This document shows, piece after piece, positions 51,504-60,378 of a DNA stretch of 64,000 nucleotides. The notes below the pieces were generated by a model. The model ran no database searches. It worked only from the letters and a program-made list of their open reading frames with translations, and was not told the origin of the DNA. The position numbers and the translations under genes are program-made. Every line of letters begins with the position of its first letter. The stretch's first letter is position 1. This stretch comes from an uncultured bacterium. Its GTDB lineage: Bacteria; Actinomycetota; Coriobacteriia; Coriobacteriales; Eggerthellaceae. The stretch lies in the NCBI GenBank assembly GCA_905214325.1, contig CAJMLT010000002.1, forward strand, positions 1 to 64,000, read 5' to 3'.

Positions 51504-52409
51504 ATGTCGTCTGACAGGTCGGTGTTTTCTCGGATGGGAAGACGTGTTCTTCTGGTTGCCCTGTTCGCAGGTCTCTTCTTTTCGAGCCTATTGTTCTCTC
51601 CTCAAGCCCATGCCGAAGACGGAGATGACGTTTACGCGGAAGGACGCTTCTATGTTTCCATCTTCGACGGTGAGAGCCTTCCGGATCGAATCGAGGACGT
51701 TTCGAGCAATGTATCGAACTATACCAACGCCATCATCGTCGAGAATGCGCTCGATACGGCATCGATCTTCTCGGAAGTCATCTACGACCCGAAGGGGTTA
51801 CCGGATCATTATCTCAAAAACCGACCTACTGAAGGTTCGATCGTCGAAGCATGCCGGGAAAAAGGCATCTCTTATGATCCGAGCAACCAAAAGCTCATCT
51901 GGTATGTGATAAAAAACCAAGACGACGGTTACCATATCGACGGGGCTATCCTCACGAAAGCATCGGGTGATCCCGACCCCGATTCCGATTCGGGGGACTC
52001 GGATGTCGATGGGGTTCGGGAACCGGAAAAATCCGATGGCATCCCGGGTGGAACTCGAGATTTTGCCATTTCGGTACGTGAACCGTCCCGCAGCGTATCT
52101 GCTCCATCTGATGTCAAACCTCCCGCCGAAGGGGAACAAGCGGCTTTCGTGCTGGAAAACTCGAGAGACGCCCTCATCTCTTCGTTGGGCGAAACCTTCT
52201 TCCGATCCTACGACGATGCCGATTCTGCGGCGCGTGCGGCTTCTTTCGACGAGGGGGAGGTCTACCGTGTTTTACAGACGACGGGTCTTGCCGGCATGGT
52301 CGTGGCCGGCGGGGGCCTGATGGCCTGCTGCGTGCAACTCATACGGTCTCTGCGCGTCTTCGATGGTGTCGACGAGGAGATGCTTCAACGGATGCGGGGT
52401 GGACGATGA
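51504..52409 (+). CDS. Secreted, membrane-anchored protein of unknown function
   Basis: 301 residues with a signal peptide (MGRRVLLVALFAGLFFSSLLF, likely cleavage after AHA) and a C-terminal membrane helix (GLAGMVVAGGGLMACCVQLI) before a short basic tail. The ectodomain contains LIWYVIKNQDDGYHIDGAI, a pattern I associate with actinobacterial and Gram-positive surface proteins, then an Asp/Ser/Pro-rich spacer (DPDPDSDSGDSD). It begins just after the EAL gene stop and overlaps the following gene by 4 bp (ATGA), so the three genes form a unit. Start is uncertain: ATG 51504 or ATG 51534. No enzymatic motif was recognised. Confidence 0.65.
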   Translation: MSSDRSVFSRMGRRVLLVALFAGLFFSSLLFSPQAHAEDGDDVYAEGRFYVSIFDGESLPDRIEDVSSNVSNYTNAIIVENALDTASIFSEVIYDPKGLPDHYLKNRPTEGSIVEACREKGISYDPSNQKLIWYVIKNQDDGYHIDGAILTKASGDPDPDSDSGDSDVDGVREPEKSDGIPGGTRDFAISVREPSRSVSAPSDVKPPAEGEQAAFVLENSRDALISSLGETFFRSYDDADSAARAASFDEGEVYRVLQTTGLAGMVVAGGGLMACCVQLIRSLRVFDGVDEEMLQRMRGGR

Positions 52410-53026
52410 ACTACGATCCCCGAAACATAAAGGTGATGCGACGTTGGATCATCGCTTGTCTGGTTATCGCTTTGATCTCGTTCGGGCTTTGGTTCACTCC
52501 GTTGCTGATGACGGGTGAGTCATCCTGCATCGATCTCGTCATCGGAGTGTCTTGGTTTCTCGTCGTTGCGATATTGAGTTTTTTCGTTCGCTTTCTGGAG
52601 AGGCGGCACTATGTTGCCGTGCGGACGGTCTACATCAATCACCGCAAAGGTTTTTGCCGGGGAACGGGAAGCTTTTTCTACGACAACGTGATAGACCTCG
52701 TGGAACAGATGATCAAGAAGATGGTCAATGCCGATCGGAGAAGCGATCTTTTCCCCCTTCCTCAGGATTTCTCTGCGGCCTATGCTATAAAAACCCTTGT
52801 GTTTTCCTATGAATTCCCCCAGAACGTCTCCCGTAGGAACAAGCTGGGTTTTCATCCCGTGAAGGATCTCCTCTTCCCGGATCACAAAGAAGCGATCGCC
52901 TCCGCGCGGGAGGTGAGGGTCGTGCGATGGGAGGGAAGCGTCGTCAGCTATCTCGATGGGGAAGAGCGGCGATTCGCCTCCGTCGACGACCTTGAGGATA
53001 TTTTGAATGGATACCTGCTTTCCTGA
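52406..53026 (+). CDS. Hypothetical membrane protein, 206 residues
   Basis: I do not recognise a family. Two transmembrane helices (WIIACLVIALISFGLWFTPLL and IGVSWFLVVAILSFFVRF) are followed by a cytosolic domain of about 140 residues with positively charged stretches (VEQMIKKMVNADRR) and no clear catalytic motif. It overlaps the secreted-protein gene by 4 bp, so it is translated with it, and may assemble with it in the membrane. There is no terminator immediately after it; the rimP promoter lies about 100 bp downstream. Confidence 0.65.
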   Translation: MNYDPRNIKVMRRWIIACLVIALISFGLWFTPLLMTGESSCIDLVIGVSWFLVVAILSFFVRFLERRHYVAVRTVYINHRKGFCRGTGSFFYDNVIDLVEQMIKKMVNADRRSDLFPLPQDFSAAYAIKTLVFSYEFPQNVSRRNKLGFHPVKDLLFPDHKEAIASAREVRVVRWEGSVVSYLDGEERRFASVDDLEDILNGYLLS

Positions 53027-53120
53027 GGCGACGGCACCCCTTTTCCTACCCTTGATTTCCGCTTTGTCGTCCGTCCATGTGCCGTTTCATGCAGAGAATC
53101 TGTACTTTGCCTGCCGATCG

Positions 53121-53150
53121 TTGGAAATGATTCTTAAATTATGGTATAAA
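53121..53150 (+). promoter_or_regulatory. Promoter of the rimP-nusA-infB operon
   Basis: TTGGAA (53121-53126) and TATAAA (53145-53150) with an 18-bp spacer; TGg directly before the -10 makes it extended. It lies about 100 bp before rimP. Confidence 0.7.
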
Positions 53151-53194
53151 GGGTAGCGACGTTTGTACGTATACTCATACTTTCGAGGTAAGAG

Positions 53195-53224
53195 GAAGTG
53201 GGCTTTGTCCCGCTTCTTTTGTTT
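53195..53224 (+). terminator. Leader attenuator before rimP
   Basis: GAAGTGGG (53195-53202) pairs with CCCGCTTC (53209-53216; one G-U) and is followed by TTTTGTTT. It is an intrinsic terminator inside the 5' leader, 27 bp before the rimP start, where NusA autoregulation or growth-linked attenuation is known in other bacteria. Confidence 0.7.
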
Positions 53225-53250
53225 CTCGGGTGGTTTCGGAAAGGAGACTT

Positions 53251-53721
53251 ATGCTTACGGAAAGAGAACGCACTTTGCTCGACGCATTGGCTCCCACAGC
53301 CGAAAAACGGGGTATTGAATTGGTGACGGTAGAGGTCGTGGGTGCGAAAAAGGCGCCGACCATCCGTGTCTACATCGATTGCGAAGGCGGCATCGGCTTC
53401 GAAGAGCTGTCCTGCGCGCAGTCGTGGATCAATGACATCATGGATGAGCTCGATCCTTTCCCGGGGGCATATATGCTCGAGGTTTCCTCACCCGGCATCG
53501 ATCGGCCTTTGCGTACACTTGAGCATTTCCAGCGCTTTGCAGGGGAGAAAGCTCAGATAGTCTTGACGAGCCCCGTTGAGTCCCGTTCGAAATGGGTGGG
53601 CATCTTACGGGGCATTGAAAACGATACGGTGCTTCTCGAAGTGGACGGGTTGATTGAAAAACTACCCTTTTCACAAATCAAGAAGGCACGGGTAAAGGGA
53701 ACCGTGGATTTCGGTGCTTAA
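53251..53721 (+). CDS. rimP: Ribosome maturation factor RimP
   Basis: Assists 30S subunit maturation. The 156-residue protein has an N-terminal alpha/beta domain (GIELVTVEVVGAKKAPTIRVYID) with the SPGIDRPL motif (EVSSPGIDRPLRTLEHF) and a C-terminal SH3-like domain (VGILRGIENDTVLLEV). ATG 53251 is chosen for AAGGAG 5 bp upstream; the reading from 53230 adds seven residues. It is first in the rimP-nusA-rnpM-infB-rbfA operon, 14 bp before nusA. Confidence 0.95.
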   Translation: MLTERERTLLDALAPTAEKRGIELVTVEVVGAKKAPTIRVYIDCEGGIGFEELSCAQSWINDIMDELDPFPGAYMLEVSSPGIDRPLRTLEHFQRFAGEKAQIVLTSPVESRSKWVGILRGIENDTVLLEVDGLIEKLPFSQIKKARVKGTVDFGA

Positions 53722-53735
53722 GAAAGGAAGCAGCA

Positions 53736-54953
53736 ATGGCAACCTCTGAACTGATCGAAGCTCTACAGGCTTTGGCTCACGAACGTAAGATCGACGAATT
53801 CTATCTCATCGAACGTTTGGAAGCTTCTTTAGCCAAAAGCTATCAGCATATTCTCGATCTCGAATACGATGCGCGTGTGATCATCGATCGTGCAACGGGT
53901 CGTATTTATGTTTACGAGTTGATTCCCGTCGGGGAGCCCGATGAGGAAACCGGGGAGTATAGCGAATTCGAAGAGCGCGACGTGACGCCGAATGATGTGA
54001 GCCGTATCGCTGCACAGAATGCCAAAAACGTTATCGGTTCCATCGTCCGTGAAGCGGGCCGTCAATCCATCTACGAGGAATTTTCCGGTCGCGTCGGGGA
54101 CTTGGTTACCGGTACCGTATTGCAGGGAACACCCGATTTCACCATCATCAAGATCCGCGACGGAGTCGAAGCCGAGCTTCCTCACTACGATCTGAAGCGT
54201 TACCCCAACGAACGCAACGAGCGTCCCCGTAATGAACACTATCGTCACAATCAGCGTTTGAAAACCCTGATCGTGGACGTTCGTGACCCCAATTCCGATG
54301 CCCCGAAGATGCGCGGTGAACACGCGCGTCCCTCCATCGTGGTATCGCGTACGCATCCCGACCTGATCCGTCGTCTTTTCGAGATCGAAGTTCCAGAAAT
54401 ATACGATGGCCTGGTTGAGATAAAATCCATTGCCCGCGAACCCGGTGAGCGTTCCAAGATCGCCGTTGCTTCGCGCGAGCCCACCCTCGACCCCGTAGGT
54501 GCTTGTGTGGGACCCAAGGGTTCCCGTGTGCGCATGGTCGTCGAGGGATTGCGCAACGAGCGCGTCGACGTGATTCAGTGGGATGAGAATCCCGCCGTCT
54601 ACGTCTCGAACGCCCTTTCGCCGGCGAAGGTGACGCGGGTCGATATCGATGAGGAGAACAATTACGCTACGGTGATCGTTCCCGACGATCAGCTGTCACT
54701 CGCTATCGGTAAAGAGGGTCAGAATGCCCGTCTTGCCGCGCGTTTGACCGGTTGGCATATAGATATCAAATCGGCCTCTTTCGCCGGAGAACCCATCGTC
54801 GGCGATATGGATCTCATCGATGAAGACGATACCGTAGATGGTGATGATGGATTGTGTGCCTACGTAGGCACCGACGGTACCCGTTGCCGTAACCATGCGC
54901 GTCCCGGATATCGTTTCTGCGGCATTCACGCCGATCTGGAGGAAGAAGAGTAG
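53736..54953 (+). CDS. nusA: Transcription factor NusA with C-terminal Cys/His motif
   Basis: Controls pausing, termination and antitermination by RNA polymerase. The 405-residue protein has the N-terminal RNAP-binding domain (about 1-130), S1 (VTGTVLQGTPDFTIIKI), KH1 (IKSIAREPGERSKIAVASREP, DPVGACVGPKGSRV) and KH2 (DDQLSLAIGKEGQNARLA). After KH2 there are no acidic repeats; instead it ends with C374, C384, C395 and H398 in CX9CX10CX2H spacing, which looks like a small zinc site followed by Glu residues. It lies between rimP and rnpM. Confidence 0.96.
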   Translation: MATSELIEALQALAHERKIDEFYLIERLEASLAKSYQHILDLEYDARVIIDRATGRIYVYELIPVGEPDEETGEYSEFEERDVTPNDVSRIAAQNAKNVIGSIVREAGRQSIYEEFSGRVGDLVTGTVLQGTPDFTIIKIRDGVEAELPHYDLKRYPNERNERPRNEHYRHNQRLKTLIVDVRDPNSDAPKMRGEHARPSIVVSRTHPDLIRRLFEIEVPEIYDGLVEIKSIAREPGERSKIAVASREPTLDPVGACVGPKGSRVRMVVEGLRNERVDVIQWDENPAVYVSNALSPAKVTRVDIDEENNYATVIVPDDQLSLAIGKEGQNARLAARLTGWHIDIKSASFAGEPIVGDMDLIDEDDTVDGDDGLCAYVGTDGTRCRNHARPGYRFCGIHADLEEEE

Positions 54954-54960
54954 CGCTGTC

Positions 54961-55239
54961 ATGGTTCAGGGAAAACGACAGAGAACCTGTGTCGTGTGCA
55001 GGACAAGTGATACGAAGAAGGATCTTCTCCGTATCGTACGTAGCCCCGAAGGTGTCGTCGATTTCGACCCTACGGGTAAAGCGAACGGGCGTGGTGCCTA
55101 TGTCTGTTCGCTCGCCTGTTTCGAAAAGGCGATGAAGACGAAGAGGTTCGATTCGGCTCTTCGAACGAAATTGACGGATGAAGATTATGAGCGTATTGCC
55201 CGGCAGTTGCGGGCGGCGTTTTGCGACAAAGAGAATTAG
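54961..55239 (+). CDS. rnpM: RNase P modulator RnpM (YlxR)
   Basis: 92-residue YlxR/DUF448 protein, recently described as an RNase P RNA-binding modulator. Motifs are RTCVVCRTSDTKKDLLRIV near the N-terminus and the family signature GRGAYVCSLACFEKAMKT. ATG 54961 starts 7 bp after nusA; a longer reading from 54895 lies inside nusA. It is followed by infB after 14 bp. The nusA-ylxR-infB order is standard in Gram-positive bacteria. Confidence 0.93.
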   Translation: MVQGKRQRTCVVCRTSDTKKDLLRIVRSPEGVVDFDPTGKANGRGAYVCSLACFEKAMKTKRFDSALRTKLTDEDYERIARQLRAAFCDKEN

Positions 55240-55253
55240 ACGAGGAGAACTAT

Positions 55254-58004
55254 ATGGCCGGCATGCGAGTACATGAATTGGCGAAGGAATTCGACATGAC
55301 CAGCAAGGAACTGCTTAATCGCCTTGCTGAAATGAAAATTCCCGCGAAAAGCCATGCCAGTATTCTGCAGGATGCTTATGTGGAGAAGATCCGCAAAAAT
55401 CTCGAGCCCGAGATAAAGCAACGTGCAGGACAGCTGGAAGATGAAGAAGCGAAGAAGCTTGCCCGAGAGCAAGCAGAAGAAGCAGCGCGCAAAGCGGCTG
55501 AAGAAGCCGAGCGCCGTGCTGCGGTTGAAAAGGAGCGACAGGCACGCAATGCCGAACGGGCCCGTCGCGAAGAGCAGGGTAGCGACGGTTTTGCCGGACA
55601 CCAGAAAAGCGAAGAAGAAGAGCAGGAAAAGAAAAAGATATCCTCGTCACCTTTTGAAAGTCTTGCTTCTCAGATCGAACGCGAACGCGAACGTGTCGAA
55701 CGCGAAAAGGCTGAAGCGCTCGAGCGTGCGCGGGCTGCTGCTATCGCCGCGGAAGTGGCGAAGAAGCAGGCGGTGGAAGAGGCTTTGCAGGCACGCAATA
55801 AGAAGGGTGGTGCCAAAACGGCGGCAGCTAAGCCCGAGAAGAGCGCACCTAAGAGCGCGCCCACTTCTTCGGGTAGCAATTTCTCGTCGCTTTTGAGCCA
55901 GATCCAAAACGAAAGGGAGCGACTGCAGAATCAGAAGCAGTCGGCTGCCGCTACCAAGAAGAATAAGCCGAAACCCGAAAAGGGCGCCAAAAAGCAGCGT
56001 AAGGGTCTCGAGCCCAGCGTTCCCGAATTGGAGGGACGTAATGCCTCCGGTGAGGATCGCTATGCCCAGATGGCCGTTCAAGCGGAAAAACTTCAGCGGG
56101 ATAAGGTTCTCGCCGAGGCCCGTGCCGCCGTCGAGGCAGCAACCCATGATGGTCAGGGACGACGTAAGAAGCGCAAGGAAAAGCGTGAAGCGGAAGCTCG
56201 TGAGAAGGCGGAAATGGAAGCCTTGGAAAAGGGTCTCGACCCCAACCTGGTTCTGGATGATTCCGTCGCCGAAGTGGTTCAGGGATCCACGGTCGCCCAG
56301 TTCGCCGAGGTGCTCGATGTCTCTCCCAATGATGTCATCAAGCGTCTGTTCATGCTCGGTCAGGTTCTGACCCTCACGCAAACCATGAGCGATGACCTCA
56401 TCGAGCTCATCGCCGACGACCTCGGGCGCAAGGTGCGTGTCGTTTCCCCCGAAGAGGAATTCGCCGTCGTCTACCATGATTCCGAAGAGGATCTCAAACC
56501 CCGTTCCCCCGTCGTGACGGTCATGGGCCATGTTGACCACGGTAAGACCTCTCTGCTCGACGCCATCCGTTCGACTGGTGTTGCCGAAAGCGAAGCGGGC
56601 GGCATCACCCAGCACATCGGTGCTTCGGTGGTCAATGTCGGCGACCGTAAGGTCACCTTCATCGACACGCCCGGTCATGAAGCGTTTACCGCCATGCGTG
56701 CCCGCGGCGCCAAGGTCACCGACGTCGTCGTTTTGGTCGTTGCCGCCGATGACGGAGTCATGCCGCAGACCATTGAGGCGATCAACCACGCCAATGCCGC
56801 CGGCGTACCCATCGTGGTCGCCGTCAACAAGATCGACAAGGCGGGAGCCACACCCGAGCGCGTCCGTCAGGAACTGAGTGAACACGGCATCATCCCCGAG
56901 GAATGGGGAGGCAAGAATATGTTCGTCGACGTTTCGGCTCGTCAGAACCTTCATATCGACGACTTGCTGGAGACCATCCTGCTTCAGGCGGATGTGCTGG
57001 AGTTACGTGCGAATCCCGATACGCTCGCTTCAGGTTTCGTCATCGAAGCGAACCTCGACAAGGGCCGAGGTCCTGTTGCCACTGTTCTGGTCGATCGCGG
57101 TACGCTCCATGCCGGAGATGTGGTTGTTGCCGGTACTTCCTATGGTAAAGTGCGCGCCCTCATCAATCCGCGTGGTTCCGTTACCGATCAGGCGCTTCCC
57201 GCCGACCCCGTCGAAATTCTCGGCCTCAATTCGGTGCCTTCCGCGGGTGATGAATTCCGTGTCTTCGAAGACGAACGTGATGCGCGTCGTCTTGCCGAGG
57301 AACGCGCTCTCCGTGCTCGTCTCGCGAAGCAGGAAGCTCGTTCGCACATGAGCCTCGACGATCTGTTCGCCCGTATCGAGGAAGGCAAGATGACCGATCT
57401 CAATCTTGTTGTCAAAGCGGACGTCAACGGATCCATCGAAGCTCTGCGCGATGCGTTTTCCAAGATGGATCAGTCCGAAGTCAAGATCAATATCATTCAT
57501 GCGGCGGTCGGAGGTATCACCGAAACCGACGTTACCTTGGCTGCGGCTTCCGATGCCATCATCATCGGATTCAACGTGCGCCCGACGGGCAAGACGCGTG
57601 AAGTCGCCGAACGCGAGAAGGTCGATATCAGGCTTTATCGCGTTATCTATCAAGCCATCGAAGACATCAATGCCGCACGTGTCGGTTTGCTTTCGCCCGA
57701 TATCGTGGAGCAGGACACCGGTATCGCCGAGGTCCGTGAAACCTTCAAGGTTCCCAAGGCCGGTACGATCGCCGGTTCCTATATCACCGAGGGAGAGCTT
57801 TCCCGTGATGACCGGGTGCGTATCGTGCGTGATGGTACGGTCATCTTCGAGGGAACCATTGACAGTCTGCGCCGCTTCAAAGACGACGTCAAAAGCGTCA
57901 AAAGCGGGTATGAGTGTGGTATCGGTATCACGGGGTATCAGGATATCAAGGTGGGAGATACCATCGAGGGCTTCCGTGTCGTCGAAGTCGAGAGGACGGA
58001 GTAG
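55254..58004 (+). CDS. infB: Translation initiation factor IF-2
   Basis: GTPase that brings initiator tRNA to the 30S subunit. The 916-residue protein has an N-terminal IF2N fold ([21 protein letters not shown]), about 300 residues of Lys/Glu/Ala/Arg-rich helix, a second IF2N-like segment ([20 protein letters not shown]), then the G domain ([21 protein letters not shown]) and domains II-IV ([36 protein letters not shown]). ATG 55254 has GAGGAG upstream. It is followed by rbfA after 2 bp. Assignment is certain. Confidence 0.98.
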   Translation: MAGMRVHELAKEFDMTSKELLNRLAEMKIPAKSHASILQDAYVEKIRKNLEPEIKQRAGQLEDEEAKKLAREQAEEAARKAAEEAERRAAVEKERQARNAERARREEQGSDGFAGHQKSEEEEQEKKKISSSPFESLASQIERERERVEREKAEALERARAAAIAAEVAKKQAVEEALQARNKKGGAKTAAAKPEKSAPKSAPTSSGSNFSSLLSQIQNERERLQNQKQSAAATKKNKPKPEKGAKKQRKGLEPSVPELEGRNASGEDRYAQMAVQAEKLQRDKVLAEARAAVEAATHDGQGRRKKRKEKREAEAREKAEMEALEKGLDPNLVLDDSVAEVVQGSTVAQFAEVLDVSPNDVIKRLFMLGQVLTLTQTMSDDLIELIADDLGRKVRVVSPEEEFAVVYHDSEEDLKPRSPVVTVMGHVDHGKTSLLDAIRSTGVAESEAGGITQHIGASVVNVGDRKVTFIDTPGHEAFTAMRARGAKVTDVVVLVVAADDGVMPQTIEAINHANAAGVPIVVAVNKIDKAGATPERVRQELSEHGIIPEEWGGKNMFVDVSARQNLHIDDLLETILLQADVLELRANPDTLASGFVIEANLDKGRGPVATVLVDRGTLHAGDVVVAGTSYGKVRALINPRGSVTDQALPADPVEILGLNSVPSAGDEFRVFEDERDARRLAEERALRARLAKQEARSHMSLDDLFARIEEGKMTDLNLVVKADVNGSIEALRDAFSKMDQSEVKINIIHAAVGGITETDVTLAAASDAIIIGFNVRPTGKTREVAEREKVDIRLYRVIYQAIEDINAARVGLLSPDIVEQDTGIAEVRETFKVPKAGTIAGSYITEGELSRDDRVRIVRDGTVIFEGTIDSLRRFKDDVKSVKSGYECGIGITGYQDIKVGDTIEGFRVVEVERTE

Positions 58005-58006
58005 AC

Positions 58007-58363
58007 ATGAAGCAAAGTTCTTCCAGCAGGCGCGTGAACGAGCAGGCACGGGAGGTCATCGCGGGAATTCTTCTTTTCGAGATGACCGACCCACGCCTTG
58101 CCATGGTCACCATCACTGCGTGTGAGGTGAGTTTCGATCGCAGTGTCGCTAACGTGTACTACACGACGGAGCCGGCCCGCTACATCGAAGTTGCCGAGGC
58201 CTTCCAGTCGGCATCGGGTAGAATCCGTTCGTTGATGGCGAAGAAGCTTTCGTGGCGCGTGGCACCCGAATTGCGTTTCATGTTGGACTCGACGGTCGAT
58301 CAAGCGGAACGTATAGCCGGAGCGTTGGCTGCCGATGCCGAAAGGAATAAGAGCGAACAGTGA
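58007..58363 (+). CDS. rbfA: Ribosome-binding factor A
   Basis: 30S maturation factor. The 118-residue protein has the KH-like fold with RRVNEQAREVIAGILLFEMTDPRLAMVTIT at the N-terminus and the conserved LSWRVAPELRFMLDSTVDQAERI near the end. It starts 2 bp after infB and overlaps nrnA by 4 bp. The upstream open frame belongs to the infB region and is ignored. Confident assignment. Confidence 0.95.
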   Translation: MKQSSSSRRVNEQAREVIAGILLFEMTDPRLAMVTITACEVSFDRSVANVYYTTEPARYIEVAEAFQSASGRIRSLMAKKLSWRVAPELRFMLDSTVDQAERIAGALAADAERNKSEQ

Positions 58364-59355
58364 TTACCCCCCAGACAAATTCTTCCCTCGAGGAAATTGC
58401 CGAACTTCTCAAGCGGTATCAGCGATTCGTCATTTGTGGTCACGTGAGTCCCGATGGCGACTGTCTGGGCTCGCAGCTTGCCCTTGCTGCGGCGCTCCGT
58501 TCGCTGGGTAAAGACGTTACCTGCCTCTATGCGAAGGATAATCCCGTGGAGGCCAATCTGCATTTTCTCGTCGATCGTGAGGCGTTTGTCGTCGGGAGCG
58601 ATTTTCGGGAGGATCCTGAAGTGTTCGTGGCGGTTGACGTTCCCACTATGGCTCGTCTCGGTACGGCGGCCGAGGTGCACAGGCGTGCTCAGGTCACCGT
58701 TACCATCGATCACCATGCCAACGAGGAGGCCATATCGGACTACAACTACATCGACCCCGACGCCTCCTCCGCTTCCTTGCTCATCTGGAAGTTGGCGGGT
58801 CTGCTTGGTGCCGTTGATTCCGAGGTCGCCGAATGTGCTCTCGTGGGTCTCATCACCGACACGGGGCGCTTTTCTTTTCAAAACACCACTCCCGAAGCGT
58901 TTGCGGCCGCGGGAAAGATGACCGAGGCCGGGGCTTCTCCTTCCGACATATCACGTGAGATATTCCAGAATAGAACCCTGCCTTCACTTCGCCTCGAGCG
59001 CCTCGTCATCGATCGTATGACGTTTCTCTCCGACGGTGAATTCGTCTATTCGTATTTGAAAAACGAAGACTTTGTTGCCTGTGGGGCAATCAGAGGTGAT
59101 GCCGAGGTTCTCATCGATGTGCTTCGCGGGGTTGCCGGTGTGAAGGTGGCTCTTATCCTGCGTGAAAACGACAAAGGTGAGATACGGGGTAGTCTGCGTG
59201 CTAAAGATGATACCGATGTGTCGGCTGTGGCACGCTTCTATGGAGGCGGAGGTCATCGCGCAGCCGCCGGATTCACCTTCGTCGAGTCGTTCGATGAGGC
59301 TCTTGTCGATATTCCCGGAAAAGTCCTCGAACTCTGCTTCCCAAGTGAGGCCTAG
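58360..59355 (+). CDS. nrnA: DHH-family oligoribonuclease / pAp phosphatase (NrnA)
   Basis: Degrades short RNA oligomers and 3'-phosphoadenosine phosphates with Mn2+. The 331-residue protein has the DHH domain motifs GHVSPDGDCLGSQLALA, AVDVPTMARLG, TIDHHANEE and LITDTGRF, and the DHHA1 domain ending with FYGGGGHRAAAGF. The start is GTG 58360, overlapping rbfA. It lies between rbfA and truB, the common rbfA-nrnA-truB order in actinobacteria and Firmicutes. Confidence 0.94.
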   Translation: MITPQTNSSLEEIAELLKRYQRFVICGHVSPDGDCLGSQLALAAALRSLGKDVTCLYAKDNPVEANLHFLVDREAFVVGSDFREDPEVFVAVDVPTMARLGTAAEVHRRAQVTVTIDHHANEEAISDYNYIDPDASSASLLIWKLAGLLGAVDSEVAECALVGLITDTGRFSFQNTTPEAFAAAGKMTEAGASPSDISREIFQNRTLPSLRLERLVIDRMTFLSDGEFVYSYLKNEDFVACGAIRGDAEVLIDVLRGVAGVKVALILRENDKGEIRGSLRAKDDTDVSAVARFYGGGGHRAAAGFTFVESFDEALVDIPGKVLELCFPSEA

Positions 59356-59361
59356 ACCTTC

Positions 59362-60378
59362 ATGGCGAAACGGGGAGAATCGGGAATTTCACGTGTGATA
59401 GCCGTCGACAAACCCGTCGGCCTTTCATCTCATGACGTGGTCGACGAATGTCGACGCATTTTCGGAGAACGTCGCGTCGGCCATACCGGCACGCTCGATC
59501 CCCTTGCTTCGGGGATCTTGAACATATGCATCGGTCCCGCTACGCGTTTGGGTACCTTCCTCGTCGATCACGACAAGACATACCGCATGGAGGTGGAGTT
59601 CGGCACCGCCACCACAACCGATGACGCAGAAGGAGAAGTCATAAAGGCCCTCTCTGTTCCGGAGGAGCTCTTGGACCCCGATGTCGCGCAAGCTTGTGTT
59701 GCGGGTCTCGTGGGCCGCTCGACACAGATTCCACCCGTTTATTCCGCGATAAAGGTGGCGGGTCGCAAGGCCTACGAGCAGGCGCGTTGTGGGAAGGTCA
59801 TCGAGCTCGCCCCCCGCGAATTCGAAGTCTTCGAGGCTCGCCTCAACGAGGTGAAGTGCATTGTCGAAAACGGGGAGCCTCTCATTATCTGGGATGTCAC
59901 TCTGCATGTTTCCAAGGGGACCTACATGCGCTCGATCGCCCGAGATCTCGGTCATGGTCTGAGAACGGTCGCCCATGTTCGCTCCCTGCGTCGCGTAACG
60001 CTCGGCGATCTTTCTCTCGAAGATTGCCTTTCCCTCGAAGAGCTCAAAGAGAATCCACAACGTGCGACGGTGGATCCGTTGCGCCTTCTGGGTGTTCGCT
60101 ATGCCTTCGTGCGTGAAGAAGCGAAGCTCGTCGAGAACGGCTCGCCTCTTCGTGTCGAGTCGGTCCGACTTAACGAGCCCCTCGAAGGCGATTGCTTTTC
60201 GGGTGCGTGTTGCATGACGAGCGTGATGCCCTCCTCGGACCCACCCCGCGGTGACGAACAGGTGGCGATCGTAGTCCATAACCGCCTCAAAGCCCTTTAC
60301 GTCTACGATGAGATAAGCGGATTGTATAAACCACGATGTGTATTTGCGGTAGGTGTTGAACGTGACTCCAATCTATAA
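59362..60378 (+). CDS. truB: tRNA pseudouridine(55) synthase
   Basis: Makes pseudouridine 55 in the T-loop of tRNAs. The 338-residue protein shows KPVGLSSHDVVDECRR, GHTGTLDPLASGIL with the catalytic aspartate, PPVYSAIKVAGRKAYEQAR and SKGTYMRSIARDLG. The C-terminal region (about 240-338) is longer than in compact TruB and resembles a PUA-type extension. It starts 6 bp after nrnA and overlaps the ribF start by 17 bp. Confidence 0.96.
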   Translation: MAKRGESGISRVIAVDKPVGLSSHDVVDECRRIFGERRVGHTGTLDPLASGILNICIGPATRLGTFLVDHDKTYRMEVEFGTATTTDDAEGEVIKALSVPEELLDPDVAQACVAGLVGRSTQIPPVYSAIKVAGRKAYEQARCGKVIELAPREFEVFEARLNEVKCIVENGEPLIIWDVTLHVSKGTYMRSIARDLGHGLRTVAHVRSLRRVTLGDLSLEDCLSLEELKENPQRATVDPLRLLGVRYAFVREEAKLVENGSPLRVESVRLNEPLEGDCFSGACCMTSVMPSSDPPRGDEQVAIVVHNRLKALYVYDEISGLYKPRCVFAVGVERDSNL

